Origin: Streptomyces flavidovirens DSM 40150
GTDB lineage: Bacteria; Actinomycetota; Actinomycetes; Streptomycetales; Streptomycetaceae
Assembly (NCBI RefSeq): GCF_000429085.1
Contig: NZ_AUBE01000008.1
Coordinates: forward strand, 62,001 to 126,000
Length of the DNA: 64,000 nucleotides
Reading direction: 5' to 3'
Within the stretch, counting starts at the first letter, position 1. Each line of letters begins with the position of its first letter. The notes below the pieces were generated by a model. The model had not been told where the DNA came from, did not search any database, and saw only the letters and a list, made by a program, of their open reading frames with translations. Shown piece after piece: positions 9,063-23,346 of this stretch. Made by a program: the position numbers and the translations under genes.

Positions 9063-9352
9063 CCGCTCGAACCGCGCACGCGAACCACCCGCTTGAACCG
9101 CGCACCTGAACCGCGCACGCGAACCACCCGCTTGAACCGCGCACCTGAACCGCGCACGCGAACCACCCGCTTGAACCGCGCACCTGAACCGCGCACGCGA
9201 ACCACCCGCTTGAACCGCGCACCTGAACCGCGCACGCGAACCACCCGCTTGAACCGCGCACCTGAACCGCGCACGCGAACCACCCGCTTGAACCGCGCAC
9301 CTGAACCGCGCACGCGAACCACCCGCTCGGACCGCGCACCGGCCCGCGAACC
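9063..9352. repeat. 39-bp tandem repeat (minisatellite) between SDR and NRPS genes
   Basis: Six identical 39-bp units run from 9080 to 9313, each beginning GCGAACCACCCGC, with degenerate partial units on both sides. Each unit is built from three related 13-mers (CTTGAACCGCGCA, CCTGAACCGCGCA, CGCGAACCACCCG), so a 13-bp ancestor was expanded. The array fills almost the whole 321-bp gap between the SDR stop and the NRPS ribosome site. Open frames through it exist only because 39 is divisible by three. It could affect read-through to the NRPS gene or simply be slippage-prone DNA. Confidence 0.95.
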
Positions 9353-9378
9353 ACCGACCAGACAAGGAGTCTTCTGCC

Positions 9379-12300
9379 ATGGATCTGCCCACCGAGCAGC
9401 CGCAGACCCGGCGGCCGGACGCACCGGTGGCCGCCGCGGTTCCGCCCGACCTGGACGCGCTGCGGTCGCGGCTGGCAGAACTGAGCCCGCAAAAACGCCG
9501 GTTGGTGGAGCGGCTGCTGGCCCGCCAGGGCGCCGACCTCGGCATCACCCGCCGCGCCGGCAACGCCGCACAGGCCCCCTGCTCCTTCGAGCAGGAACGG
9601 CTGTGGTTCATGTACGAACTGCTGACCCGGCGCGAGATCTTCCACGTCCCGGTCGCCCTGCGGCTCGACGGCGAACTGGATCCCGCCGCCCTGGAGAGGG
9701 CACTTCAGCGGCTCGCCCAGCGGCACGAGGCGTTACGCACCGTCTTCCAGCAGCGCGACGGCCGCCCCTACCAGGTCGTACGCGAGCAGATGAAGCTCCC
9801 GCTGGAACAGATCGACTGCCGCGCCGCCGCGGACCCGGGCACCGCCGCACGGCAGCAGGCCTCCGCGCTGGTCACGGAGGACTTCGACCTGGCAGCGGGA
9901 CCGCTGGTGCGCTGCACGCTGTACCGGACGGGGGAGCGCGAGCACCTGCTGGCAGTGGTGCAGCACCACATCGTCTCCGACAACTGGTCGCTGGGAATCC
10001 TGCTGGACGATCTCGGCAAGCTGTACGCCCGCGAGCTCGGGATGCCCGTGGAACTGGCCCCGCTCGACCTGCACTACCCCGACTTCGCCGAGTGGCAGCG
10101 GGCCACGGTCGACGGCGCGACGATGCGCAGCACCCTGGACCACTGGCGCAAGCAGCTGGACGGCGCCCCGGACACCCTCGGCCTGCCCACCGACCGCCCC
10201 CGGCCCGCGATCCGCGGCAGCCAGGGACGGTTCCACCACATACGGTTCGGCGCCGACCTGGTCGCCGGGCTGCGCGAGCTGGCCCGGCAGCACGAAACCA
10301 CCCTGCTCGGGGCGTTCCTCGCCGGATACATCGCCCTGCTGTCCCGGCTGGTGCGCTCGGAGTCCGTGGTGGTCGGCGTCCCGGTGGCCGGCCGGCCACG
10401 CGCGGAGATGCAGCAGATGATCGGGTACTTTCTCAACTGGCTCCCGATCCACGTCCAGGTCGGTGACCGGCCGGACCTGCACACTCTGATACGTCGCACC
10501 GGGGCCGCCCTGACCGAGGCGATGACCCACCAGGACGTGCCGTTCGACATGCTGGTGCGCGAGCTGCAGCCCTCCCGCCGTCCGGGTGAGACGCCGGTCT
10601 TCCAGACCTCCTTCTCGCTGCGCGACGGCGCCCCCACCCCGCCCGCGATGCCCGGTCTGGAGATCTCCTTCGCCGAACTGGACGGCGGCGCCACCCACTA
10701 CGACCTGATGGCCGAACTGTGGTGCGAGGGCGAAGAGGTCGTCGGCTACGTACCGTACGACGACGAACTGCTGGACGCGCGGACCGTGGCCCGCTGGGCC
10801 CGCTGGCTGGAGGCGCTGCTGCGCGCCGGCCTGGCCGCACCGGACACCCCGGTCGCGGACCTGGAGATACTCGCGCCCGGCGAGCGCACCGTGTTCTCCG
10901 CCCGAGGACTGACTCGGACCGGGAAAACCGCCCCGTCGGAGGGGACACTGCACGGCGCGTTCGCCGCGCAGACCGCCGCGCGGCCGGACGCCGTCGCCGT
11001 CTGCGACGAACGCGAACGGCTCACCTACGCGGAGCTGTCCGCCCGCGCCGACCGGATCGCCGCGGCCCTGCAGGCGCGCGGCGAAGGACCGGGCAGCATC
11101 GTCGCTCTGGTCCTCGACCGCACCGTGGACCTGCCCGCCGCCGTGCTCGGCGTGCTCCGGGCGGGCGCCGCCTACCTGCCCGTGGACCCCGAGAACCCCG
11201 CCGACCGTACCGCCGACCAGTTCGCCGAGTGCCGGGTACGGACCGTGCTGGCCACCCCGGCCACGGCATCGGCGTCCGCGCTGGGCGCCACGGACGGTGC
11301 GCCGCACGTCGTCGTACTGGACTGGCAGGATCCGGCATGGTCGGACGGCGCACCCGGTCCGACCGCCGTCGACGTACCCCCGGACGCACCCGCCTACATC
11401 ATCTACACCTCGGGCTCCACGGGCCGCCCCAAGGGCGTGCTCGTCTCGCACCGCAACGTCATGCGACTGCTGGCCGCCTGCGACGAGCACCTGCGGCTGG
11501 GGCCGGACGACGTGTGGACGCTGTTCCACTCCTACGCCTTCGACTTCTCCGTCTGGGAGATCTGGGGCTCCCTGCTGCACGGCGGCCGCCTGGTGATCGT
11601 CCCGCAGTGGGCGACCCGCGCCCCGGACGTGTTCGCCGAACTCGTACGGGACGAACAGGTCACCGTACTGAGCCAGACCCCGTCCGCGTTCGGCCAGGTG
11701 AGCGAGACCCTGCTGAAGCACTCCGGTCCATCGGCACTGCGTTACGTCGTATTCGGCGGCGAGGCACTCAACCACACCGCACTGCGCCCCTGGATGCGTG
11801 CCCACGGCGACCAGCAGCCGGAACTGATCAACATGTACGGGATCACGGAGACCACCGTGCACGTCACCGTGCGGCGGGTCCGCGAGGAGGACCTGGCGGA
11901 GCCGGCGTCCCTGATCGGCCCCCCGCTGCCCGACCTGTCGCTGTACCTCCTGGACGAGTCGCTGCACCCGGTCGGTACCGGAGTGCCCGGCGAGATCTTC
12001 GTCGGCGGGGACGGGGTGAGCCTGGGTTATGTGGCCAACACCGCGCTGACCGCGGAGCGCATGCTGCCCGACCCGTTCGCCGGACGCCCCGGCGCCCGCA
12101 TGTACCGCAGCGGTGACCTGGCGGTGCGCCGCGGCGACGGAGAGCTGGTCTACCTGGGGCGGGGCGACGACCAGGTGAAGATACGCGGGCACCGGATCGA
12201 GCCGGGCGAGGTACAGGCGGCGCTCGACGCGCTCGACGTCGTCGCCCACGCCGCCGTGGTGCTGGAGCGGGACCGGGTCGGCGCGGCCACCCTGGCGGGA

Positions 12301-14001
12301 TATGTCGTACCCGCCGAGAGCGCCCGGACCAGTGGCACCGCGATCCGCCGGGCGCTCCTTCGCTCGCTGCCGGAATGGATGGTGCCCGCCTCGGTCACCG
12401 TGGTCGGCGAACTGCCGCTGACCCGCAACGGCAAGCTGGACCGCCAGGCACTGGCCGACCGCAGGGACCGGGCAACGCCGACCGGGCCGCGCGGCGAGGC
12501 ACCGCGCGGCGACACCGCGCGGCAACTGGCCGCCATCTGGTGCGAGTTGCTCGGCGTACCCGCGGTGGGCGGCGAGGACAGCTTCTTCGAGCTCGGCGGG
12601 CACTCCCTGATGGTGATGCACATGGTCGCCCGGATCCGCACCGCGCTCGGCGTCGAGATGCCGATGGACACCCTCTTCCGCTGTCCCCAACTGCAGCCGC
12701 TGGCCGACGCGGTGGACGAGGTGCGCGCCGCCACGGCGAGCGCTTCGGCACCGGGACCGGGAAAGGACGCGGCGGCCGAGCTGGCGGAGGTGCGCGCGGA
12801 CCTGGCCGCCAGGACCGCCGGGATACCGCGCCCCGGGTCACGTACCGACGCGGACCGCGACGTCGTACTCCTCACCGGGGCCACCGGCTTCGTCGGCCGG
12901 TTCGTGCTCGCCGAGCTGCTGGCCGACGGCGCCCGGGTGGTCTGCCTGGTACGCGGCGGGGCCGCCCGCCGCGAGGAGCTGGTGGCGGGGATGGCGGACC
13001 TCGGGCTGTGGCACGAGGAGCACGCCGTACGACTGGAGCTGGTGGACGGCGACATCGCCGCTCCCCGCCTCGGCCTCGCCGGACCGGACCACGACCGGCT
13101 GGCGCGAGAGGCCGGCCGCATCGTCCACACCGCGGCCTGGGTCAACCACGTCTACCCGTACGAGCAGTTGGCCGCGGCGAACACGCACTGCATGGCCGGC
13201 CTGCTGGAGCTGGCCGCCGCCGGCCGCCGCTCGGCCCTCACCCTGGTGTCCACCAGCTCGGTGGCCGACTCCGCCGCCCACCCGCCCGGTTCCACCGTGC
13301 CGCCCGGTCCGCTGCGGGCCCTGCCGTCCGCGGCCAACGGATACGTACGCTCCAAGGCGATGGCCGAGCAGTACCTCCACCTGGCCGCCGAACTGGACGT
13401 ACCCGCCGCGGTGATCCGGATCCCCAGCGTCTTCGGCGACCAGCGGCGGTTCCAGATCAACCCCGCCGACGCGGTGTGGAGCTGGTGCCGGGCGATGATC
13501 GAGACCGGCCGCTTCCCGGAGAGCTTCGCGCTGGAGGGCAACGAGCTGTTCCAGGCGCTGCCCGCCGACGCCGCCGCCCGTGCGGTGCTGCTGGCCGACC
13601 GCGACCACACCGAGGCGGGCACCCGCTACCTGGACGCCGTCCCGGCGGCCGCCGGATCCACCCGGGACCTGGTGGCGGCGATCCGCGCCGCCGGCCACTC
13701 GCTGAGCCCCTGCCCGGACCACGAGTGGTACGCCACGGTGGGCGACCTGGACCCCGGCCGGGTCTGGGTGGCCGGCATCGCCGGCCAGGTCGCCGCCCAA
13801 CTGGCCGCGGACCCTTCCGCCGCGGCTCCCCGCACCCTGCGCCGCTTCACCGCCCCCGGAGAACCGGGCGAGCTGAACGAGCTGTTGCGCACGCGGGCCC
13901 TGAACTCCCCGGCCCAGCTGGCCGGGTACATCCGGACGCTCGAAGCGTCCTTTCTGGCGACTGGAACCGACGGGGAGGATGCCCAGCCCTCGCGCGGCTA
14001 A
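9379..14001 (+). CDS. Single-module NRPS with terminal thioester reductase (C-A-T-R)
   Basis: A 1540-aa synthetase. The condensation domain has HHIVSD at residues 196-201. The adenylation domain has YTSGSTGRPKG near 675 and FDFSVWEIWG near 720. Its ten specificity positions read as D-F-W-S-V-G-M-V-H-K, close to the threonine code D-F-W-N-V/I-G-M-V-H-K. A carrier domain follows (LGGHSL near 1073), then an NAD(P)-binding reductase domain (LLTGATGFVG near 1163, YVRSK catalytic pair). Release as an aldehyde or alcohol is therefore expected, not hydrolysis. AAGGAG precedes ATG 9379. The C domain could join the aryl polyketide to an amino acid, either a threonine-like residue or the azabicyclic amino acid itself. 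Confidence 0.93.
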   Translation: MDLPTEQPQTRRPDAPVAAAVPPDLDALRSRLAELSPQKRRLVERLLARQGADLGITRRAGNAAQAPCSFEQERLWFMYELLTRREIFHVPVALRLDGELDPAALERALQRLAQRHEALRTVFQQRDGRPYQVVREQMKLPLEQIDCRAAADPGTAARQQASALVTEDFDLAAGPLVRCTLYRTGEREHLLAVVQHHIVSDNWSLGILLDDLGKLYARELGMPVELAPLDLHYPDFAEWQRATVDGATMRSTLDHWRKQLDGAPDTLGLPTDRPRPAIRGSQGRFHHIRFGADLVAGLRELARQHETTLLGAFLAGYIALLSRLVRSESVVVGVPVAGRPRAEMQQMIGYFLNWLPIHVQVGDRPDLHTLIRRTGAALTEAMTHQDVPFDMLVRELQPSRRPGETPVFQTSFSLRDGAPTPPAMPGLEISFAELDGGATHYDLMAELWCEGEEVVGYVPYDDELLDARTVARWARWLEALLRAGLAAPDTPVADLEILAPGERTVFSARGLTRTGKTAPSEGTLHGAFAAQTAARPDAVAVCDERERLTYAELSARADRIAAALQARGEGPGSIVALVLDRTVDLPAAVLGVLRAGAAYLPVDPENPADRTADQFAECRVRTVLATPATASASALGATDGAPHVVVLDWQDPAWSDGAPGPTAVDVPPDAPAYIIYTSGSTGRPKGVLVSHRNVMRLLAACDEHLRLGPDDVWTLFHSYAFDFSVWEIWGSLLHGGRLVIVPQWATRAPDVFAELVRDEQVTVLSQTPSAFGQVSETLLKHSGPSALRYVVFGGEALNHTALRPWMRAHGDQQPELINMYGITETTVHVTVRRVREEDLAEPASLIGPPLPDLSLYLLDESLHPVGTGVPGEIFVGGDGVSLGYVANTALTAERMLPDPFAGRPGARMYRSGDLAVRRGDGELVYLGRGDDQVKIRGHRIEPGEVQAALDALDVVAHAAVVLERDRVGAATLAGYVVPAESARTSGTAIRRALLRSLPEWMVPASVTVVGELPLTRNGKLDRQALADRRDRATPTGPRGEAPRGDTARQLAAIWCELLGVPAVGGEDSFFELGGHSLMVMHMVARIRTALGVEMPMDTLFRCPQLQPLADAVDEVRAATASASAPGPGKDAAAELAEVRADLAARTAGIPRPGSRTDADRDVVLLTGATGFVGRFVLAELLADGARVVCLVRGGAARREELVAGMADLGLWHEEHAVRLELVDGDIAAPRLGLAGPDHDRLAREAGRIVHTAAWVNHVYPYEQLAAANTHCMAGLLELAAAGRRSALTLVSTSSVADSAAHPPGSTVPPGPLRALPSAANGYVRSKAMAEQYLHLAAELDVPAAVIRIPSVFGDQRRFQINPADAVWSWCRAMIETGRFPESFALEGNELFQALPADAAARAVLLADRDHTEAGTRYLDAVPAAAGSTRDLVAAIRAAGHSLSPCPDHEWYATVGDLDPGRVWVAGIAGQVAAQLAADPSAAAPRTLRRFTAPGEPGELNELLRTRALNSPAQLAGYIRTLEASFLATGTDGEDAQPSRG

Positions 14002-14049
14002 CCAGCAGGACCGCACATCACGTCATGATCGATGAGAGTGGGAGTGGGA

Positions 14050-14260
14050 GTGAGTACGGACGAGCGCACGTACCTCGTGGTGCGCAACCACGAGGATCAG
14101 TACTCGATCTGGCCCGCCGGGCAGGACATCCCGGACGGCTGGGCCGCGGAGGGCTTCGAAGGCCCCAAGAGCAACTGCCTCGCGCATATCGCCGAGGTGT
14201 GGACTGATTTGCGGCCGCTGAGTCTGCGCCGCGCCGGTGTCGACAAGGGAGCAGTGCGCG

Positions 14261-14268
<8 letters not shown>
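14050..14268 (+). CDS. MbtH-like NRPS partner protein
   Basis: A 72-residue MbtH protein with the family signature: NHEDQYSIWPAG, then DGWAAEGF, then CLAHIAEVWTDLRPLSLR. These small proteins bind adenylation domains and are often needed for their folding or activity. GTG 14050 is preferred because GGGAG lies 5 nt upstream; an in-frame ATG at 14032 would add six residues with no clear ribosome site. It follows the only NRPS in the window, its presumed partner, and overlaps the PKS start. Confidence 0.93.
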
Positions 14269-19618
<5,350 letters not shown>

Positions 19619-19632
19619 CCGGCCGTCCGACC

Positions 19633-19657
19633 GGGGTGGTGACGATCTCACCACCCC
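19633..19657 (+). terminator. Terminator hairpin after the PKS gene
   Basis: A perfect 10-bp stem (GGGGTGGTGA / TCACCACCCC) with a 5-nt loop begins 15 nt after the PKS stop. No T-run follows, as is usual in Streptomyces. It ends the carrier-protein/NRPS/PKS operon. Confidence 0.8.
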
Positions 19658-19664
19658 ACTCCAC

Positions 19665-19704
19665 CCGGGCCCGGGACAGTGTGATCCATCCGTCCCGGGC
19701 CCGG
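19665..19704. repeat. 13-bp inverted repeat in the intergenic region
   Basis: Arms CCGGGCCCGGGAC (19665-19677) and GTCCCGGGCCCGG (19692-19704) are perfectly complementary, with a 14-nt loop. Each arm is nearly palindromic by itself. It lies just upstream of GTAGAGTCTGCAG (19711-19723), where TAGAGT could be a -10 box for the 2OG-oxygenase operon. It may be a second terminator stem or an operator; the sequence cannot decide. Confidence 0.6.
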
Positions 19705-19873
19705 CCCGCTGTAGAGTCTGCAGAAAATCGATGAGACGCCATGTTGTGTCTGTAGTACGATTCTTACGACGACTGTGGGTTCTGTGGTGCACGTATTGCA
19801 GCCAACGCAGACCGTCGACACAGGCGCTGCAGATGGCACTCGTTCACGTTGAACCGCTGAGGGGAAGCCACGC

Positions 19874-20647
19874 ATGCCAGGTCAGGACTCAGTGCTGATC
19901 GACAGATCGACGCCCGGAGGTATACGCGCCGATCACTTCGCTCAGCACGGTTGGGCACACGGCCGCCTGCGCCTGCCGGCCGAAGGACACGACTGGAAGC
20001 AGTTCGCGGCGTCATGGGACGAACTGGTTCCCGATGCTTATCTCGGCAAGGAACGGTGTCGTCGAAATCGCCGGTTCGGCCGGGTGCTCGCTCACCGCGA
20101 CGGCACTCTGGAACCGCTGCACGGCACCGAATTCTTCCAGAGCAAAGAGATCAACCGCGCATTCGGCGATCAGTTGCGCGTCTTCGAGCCGCTGACGGAC
20201 ACCGTGTTGGCCAGCAGCCATTTTCCCCGGATTCTGCGGGAGACCGTCGACCTGGTCAACGAGGTGGCGGGGAAGCAGGACTGGGAACTCGGTATCCATT
20301 TCATCCGGGTCTTCGCGGACGCCGACCAAGGTTCGGAACCCGCGCCGGAGGGCCGCCACTCGGACGGTCACGCCTACGTGGCCATACATTTGATCGACCG
20401 GCACCAGTGTGTCGGCGGACGAAATCAAGTGTTCCGGAACAACGAGTCGCAGGCGCAGTACTCGGTCACCATGACCGAGCCACTGGAGACGTTGATTCTG
20501 TCCGACACGGCGATGGAGCACGACGTCAGCGAGATCCGGCCCGACGAGCTGTCCGAGTCGGGCTGGCGCGACACCATGATTGTCGACTTCAATACTGTGC
20601 CCGATCCCGCTGGAGTGGCAGGACGCACGCACAGCTCACTCCAGTGA
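19874..20647 (+). CDS. 2-oxoglutarate/Fe(II) dioxygenase, amino-acid hydroxylase type
   Basis: A 257-residue protein resembling the 2OG-Fe oxygenase family that includes free L-isoleucine and related amino acid hydroxylases. The iron-binding HxD is in GRHSDGHAY near residue 157, and the distal histidine is probably in AMEHDVSEIRPD, whose arginine would hold 2-oxoglutarate. GAGGGGA lies upstream of ATG 19874. First gene of the second rightward operon, behind a terminator and a 150-bp leader. It could hydroxylate the amino acid used by the NRPS or a position on the azabicycle precursor; the target is not identifiable. Confidence 0.75.
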   Translation: MPGQDSVLIDRSTPGGIRADHFAQHGWAHGRLRLPAEGHDWKQFAASWDELVPDAYLGKERCRRNRRFGRVLAHRDGTLEPLHGTEFFQSKEINRAFGDQLRVFEPLTDTVLASSHFPRILRETVDLVNEVAGKQDWELGIHFIRVFADADQGSEPAPEGRHSDGHAYVAIHLIDRHQCVGGRNQVFRNNESQAQYSVTMTEPLETLILSDTAMEHDVSEIRPDELSESGWRDTMIVDFNTVPDPAGVAGRTHSSLQ

Positions 20648-20658
20648 CTGGGGGATTG

Positions 20659-21324
20659 ATGAGTCAAGTGGCAGGCAATTCAGTACTCACCGCCAACGAG
20701 CCGGGCCCACGCGTGCACAGGCTGCCCGCAGCGGCGTCGGCACCGGAATTCCGCCTGATCGGCATCGACGACCTGCTCAACAACCGGGCGACGACCAGCG
20801 TCTCGGATCTCGATTCCGGGCGGCTGAATGCCTGGGGAAACTCCTTCCCCGCGGAAGAGCTCCCCACGCCCGGCGCCCTCATCGAGGTGGCCGGCATCCC
20901 CTTCACGTGGGCGAACGCTCACGCGAAGGGAGACAACGTACGGTGCGAGGGCCAGGTCATCGACATCCCGCCGGGCCAGTACGACTGGATCTATCTGCTC
21001 GCCGCCTCCGAACGGCGCAGCGAGGACACGATCTGGGCGCACTACGAGGACGGGCACGCCGACCGGCTGCGGGTCGGGGTCTCGGATTTCCTGGACGGCA
21101 CACCGGCCTTCGGTGAACTCACGGCCTTCCGCACCTCCAGGATGCACTACCCGCACCACGTCCAGGAGCGACTGCCCACCACGATGTGGCTGACCCGCGT
21201 AGGGATGCCACGCCGCGGCATCGCGCGGTCCCTGCGGTTGCCGCGACTGGTCGCGATGCACGTCTTCGCCCTCACCCTCGTGACGGGAATCGACGTGCGA
21301 CGCGCGGAGGGAGCGGCGATATGA
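20659..21324 (+). CDS. Unassigned protein, candidate aziridine-synthase subunit
   Basis: A 221-residue soluble protein I cannot place in a known enzyme family with certainty. Aromatic and acidic motifs such as NAWGNSF, YDWIYLLAAS and TAFRTSRMHYPHH alternate with predicted beta strands; no signal peptide or membrane helix is seen. The layout recalls small beta-sandwich domains. Its stop overlaps the next gene (ATGA), which implies a partner. A LysX-like ligase and a sulfotransferase follow. In vazabitide and azinomycin a two-protein enzyme without known relatives (Vzb10/11, AziU3/U2) closes the aziridine by sulfate elimination. This pair is inferred to be the counterpart; no alignment was possible. 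Confidence 0.5.
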   Translation: MSQVAGNSVLTANEPGPRVHRLPAAASAPEFRLIGIDDLLNNRATTSVSDLDSGRLNAWGNSFPAEELPTPGALIEVAGIPFTWANAHAKGDNVRCEGQVIDIPPGQYDWIYLLAASERRSEDTIWAHYEDGHADRLRVGVSDFLDGTPAFGELTAFRTSRMHYPHHVQERLPTTMWLTRVGMPRRGIARSLRLPRLVAMHVFALTLVTGIDVRRAEGAAI

Positions 21325-22370
21325 GCATCTCCGGCACCACCGACATCTCCGGCACCACCGCACAGCCGGTCCAGCTCTGGACGCGCGATCTGGGCAGTTG
21401 CCTGCACGGCACCCTGGCAACGGCGTTGATCCACGACGGCCATGACCCGGTCACCGTCCTGGGCGCACCGTGGGAGTTCCGCCGCCACCCCGGAGCCTGG
21501 AGCTCGGAGGAGTACTTCTTCTTCGCGGAACCCGACTCGCTGGCCAAACGGCTCGCCCTCTTCCACCCGTTCGAGTCGGCCTGGCACCGCAGCGGCGGCG
21601 ACGGACTGGACGATCTGCGCGAGGCCCTGGCGGCAGGCGTGCTGCCCATCGCCGCGGTCGACAACTTCTATCTGCCGTTCCGCCCCGCCTTCCACGACGT
21701 GCACGCCGCACATCTCCTGGTGGTCTACCGGATCACTGACACTGAGGTGTACGTCTCCGACGCCCAGCCGCCCGCATTCCAGGGCGCGATCCCCATCGCC
21801 GACTTCCTGGCGAGCTGGGGTTCGCTCAACCCACCGGACGACGCGGACGTGTTCTTCAGCGCCAGCCCCAGCGGCCGGCGCTGGCTGCGCACACGCATGG
21901 CCGGACCCGCTCCGGAACCGGACCTGGACTGGGTCGGCCACGTCCTCCGGGAAAACGTCGCCCGCTACCGGCAGGAGTCCACCGCGCAGACCCAGACAGG
22001 CGTGATGGGCCTGCGTCACTACCTCGACCAGCTCTGCGCCCTCACTCCCGGCACGGACGCCGCGTCCGAAGCCCTGAGCGAGCTGTACGTCATCAGCTGG
22101 AACATCCAGGCCCAGACCGGCCTGCATGCGGAGTTCCTGCGTACCCAGTCGACGAAATGGCGGATCCGCGAACTCGCGGAGGCCGCGGCCGGCGTGGACG
22201 CCGTCGCACACGGCTGGACCGCAGTGCGTATGACGGGCGCGCACGCACGGGTCTGGGAGCGGCACCGGCCCGACGAGCTGCGCAGGCACAGCACCGAACT
22301 CGTCCGCCGCCTCGAAGTCGCCCTCGACCAGCTCGAACTCGCGGCGGACGCGCTGTCCCGGCACACCTGA
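21321..22370 (+). CDS. BtrH-N-like protein, candidate second aziridine-synthase subunit
   Basis: A 349-residue protein. The segment GSCLHGTLATALIHDGHD (about residues 24-41) and the later histidine in FHDVHAAHLLVVYRI resemble the papain-like fold of BtrH-type transfer or peptidase-like proteins (Cys and His in matching places). The C-terminal third is helical. It starts within the stop codon of the preceding unassigned gene, so the two products probably form a complex. Two readings are open: a BtrH-like acyl or aminoacyl transferase, or a subunit of the two-protein aziridine-forming enzyme known from related clusters. Position next to the sulfotransferase favours the second. Confidence 0.5.
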   Translation: MSISGTTDISGTTAQPVQLWTRDLGSCLHGTLATALIHDGHDPVTVLGAPWEFRRHPGAWSSEEYFFFAEPDSLAKRLALFHPFESAWHRSGGDGLDDLREALAAGVLPIAAVDNFYLPFRPAFHDVHAAHLLVVYRITDTEVYVSDAQPPAFQGAIPIADFLASWGSLNPPDDADVFFSASPSGRRWLRTRMAGPAPEPDLDWVGHVLRENVARYRQESTAQTQTGVMGLRHYLDQLCALTPGTDAASEALSELYVISWNIQAQTGLHAEFLRTQSTKWRIRELAEAAAGVDAVAHGWTAVRMTGAHARVWERHRPDELRRHSTELVRRLEVALDQLELAADALSRHT

Positions 22371-22467
22371 CGCGCAGGCCGGCCGAGTCACCCCACCACT
22401 CGAAATTGATCTGCACCGAATGCGATCTGCACCGAATGCCGTACGGCGTAGATCGGGAAGGGCAATC

Positions 22468-23346
22468 GTGGACAGAACTGCTATGCCCATAGCCGTGGTC
22501 GCCTCCCGGATCCGCCGGGAGGAGCGACTGATCCTTGAGTCGTTCGAGAAGCTCGGTCTGCGCTGCGAGCACGTCGATCCACGGAAGCTGAGGGTGCTGC
22601 TCGCCGACGGCCGGCCGCCCTATCGTGCGGCGCTCATGCGCGAAGTGAGCCACAGCCGTGCCGTCTCCGTCGCTGCCACGCTGGAAGCGCTCGGAGTTCC
22701 CACGTACAACAAACCGGCGGTACTGGAGATCTGCGGCGACAAACTCCGCACCGCGCTCGCCTTCCACACCGCCGGACTTCAGATGCCGCAGGCCGCGGTC
22801 ACCTGGGGAACCGAGTCCGCCCTGGACGCCATGCCCAAGCTCGGATACCCCGTGGTGGTCAAACCGGTCACCGGATCGTGGGGACATCTGACCGCGAGAG
22901 TCCAGAACGAGGAGCAGGGCCGGGCCATTCTCGAACACCGCGCCGCTCTGCCGAATCCACAGCAGCACGTGTTCTATCTCCAGGAGCACATCGACAAGCC
23001 CGGGCGTGACATCAAAGCCTATGTCGCGGGTGACCGGGTGATCTGCGCGATCTACAAGAACGCGGTCGACGACTGGCGGACCAACACCGCCATCGGTGGC
23101 GCGGCCACACCCTGCCCGATCACCCCCGAACTCACCGATATCGCTGTGGCAGCGGCAGACGCGGTGGGGGGCGGATTCCTCGGCGTCGACCTGCTGATCG
23201 ACCAGCAGGAGCGGCTGTACGCGAATGAGGTCAACCACACCCCCGAGTTCCATGGCGCCATCGACGCGACCCACATCGACGTCGCGGGATCCATCGTCGA
23301 GTGGGCCGTCGCCGAGATCGAGGCGCGGGAAAGGCAGGCGAAATGA
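22468..23346 (+). CDS. LysX-like ATP-grasp ligase loading the amino-group carrier
   Basis: A RimK/LysX-type ATP-grasp ligase. It has the N-terminal VVASRIRREERLIL block (LysX proteins begin SRIRxEE), YNKPAVLEICGDKLRT before the ATP-grasp core, YPVVVKPVTGSWG, and the metal-binding ANEVNHTPEF near the C-terminus. It should attach the alpha-amino group of glutamate to the terminal Glu of the EDWGE carrier. GTG 22468 has GGGAAGGG 5 nt upstream; ATG 22483 is the alternative. It lies 17 kb from the carrier gene but inside the same cluster, and overlaps the sulfotransferase gene by 4 nt. Confidence 0.88.
   Translation: MDRTAMPIAVVASRIRREERLILESFEKLGLRCEHVDPRKLRVLLADGRPPYRAALMREVSHSRAVSVAATLEALGVPTYNKPAVLEICGDKLRTALAFHTAGLQMPQAAVTWGTESALDAMPKLGYPVVVKPVTGSWGHLTARVQNEEQGRAILEHRAALPNPQQHVFYLQEHIDKPGRDIKAYVAGDRVICAIYKNAVDDWRTNTAIGGAATPCPITPELTDIAVAAADAVGGGFLGVDLLIDQQERLYANEVNHTPEFHGAIDATHIDVAGSIVEWAVAEIEARERQAK

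Noticed and set aside
9044..9726. Long reverse-strand frames with repeated RGSSGWFACAVQV-like peptides across 9063-9352
   Set aside because: They arise because the 39-bp DNA repeat is divisible by three; all frames stay open, there is no ribosome site, and they run antisense to clear SDR and NRPS genes.
9733..12690. A 985-residue reverse-strand frame inside the NRPS gene
   Set aside because: Shadow of GC-rich coding DNA; the composition is Gly/Arg/Val-rich without domains, while the plus strand has complete C-A-T motifs.
14032..14049. ATG 14032 as the MbtH start
   Set aside because: No ribosome site upstream; GTG 14050 has GGGAG at proper distance and gives the normal family length.
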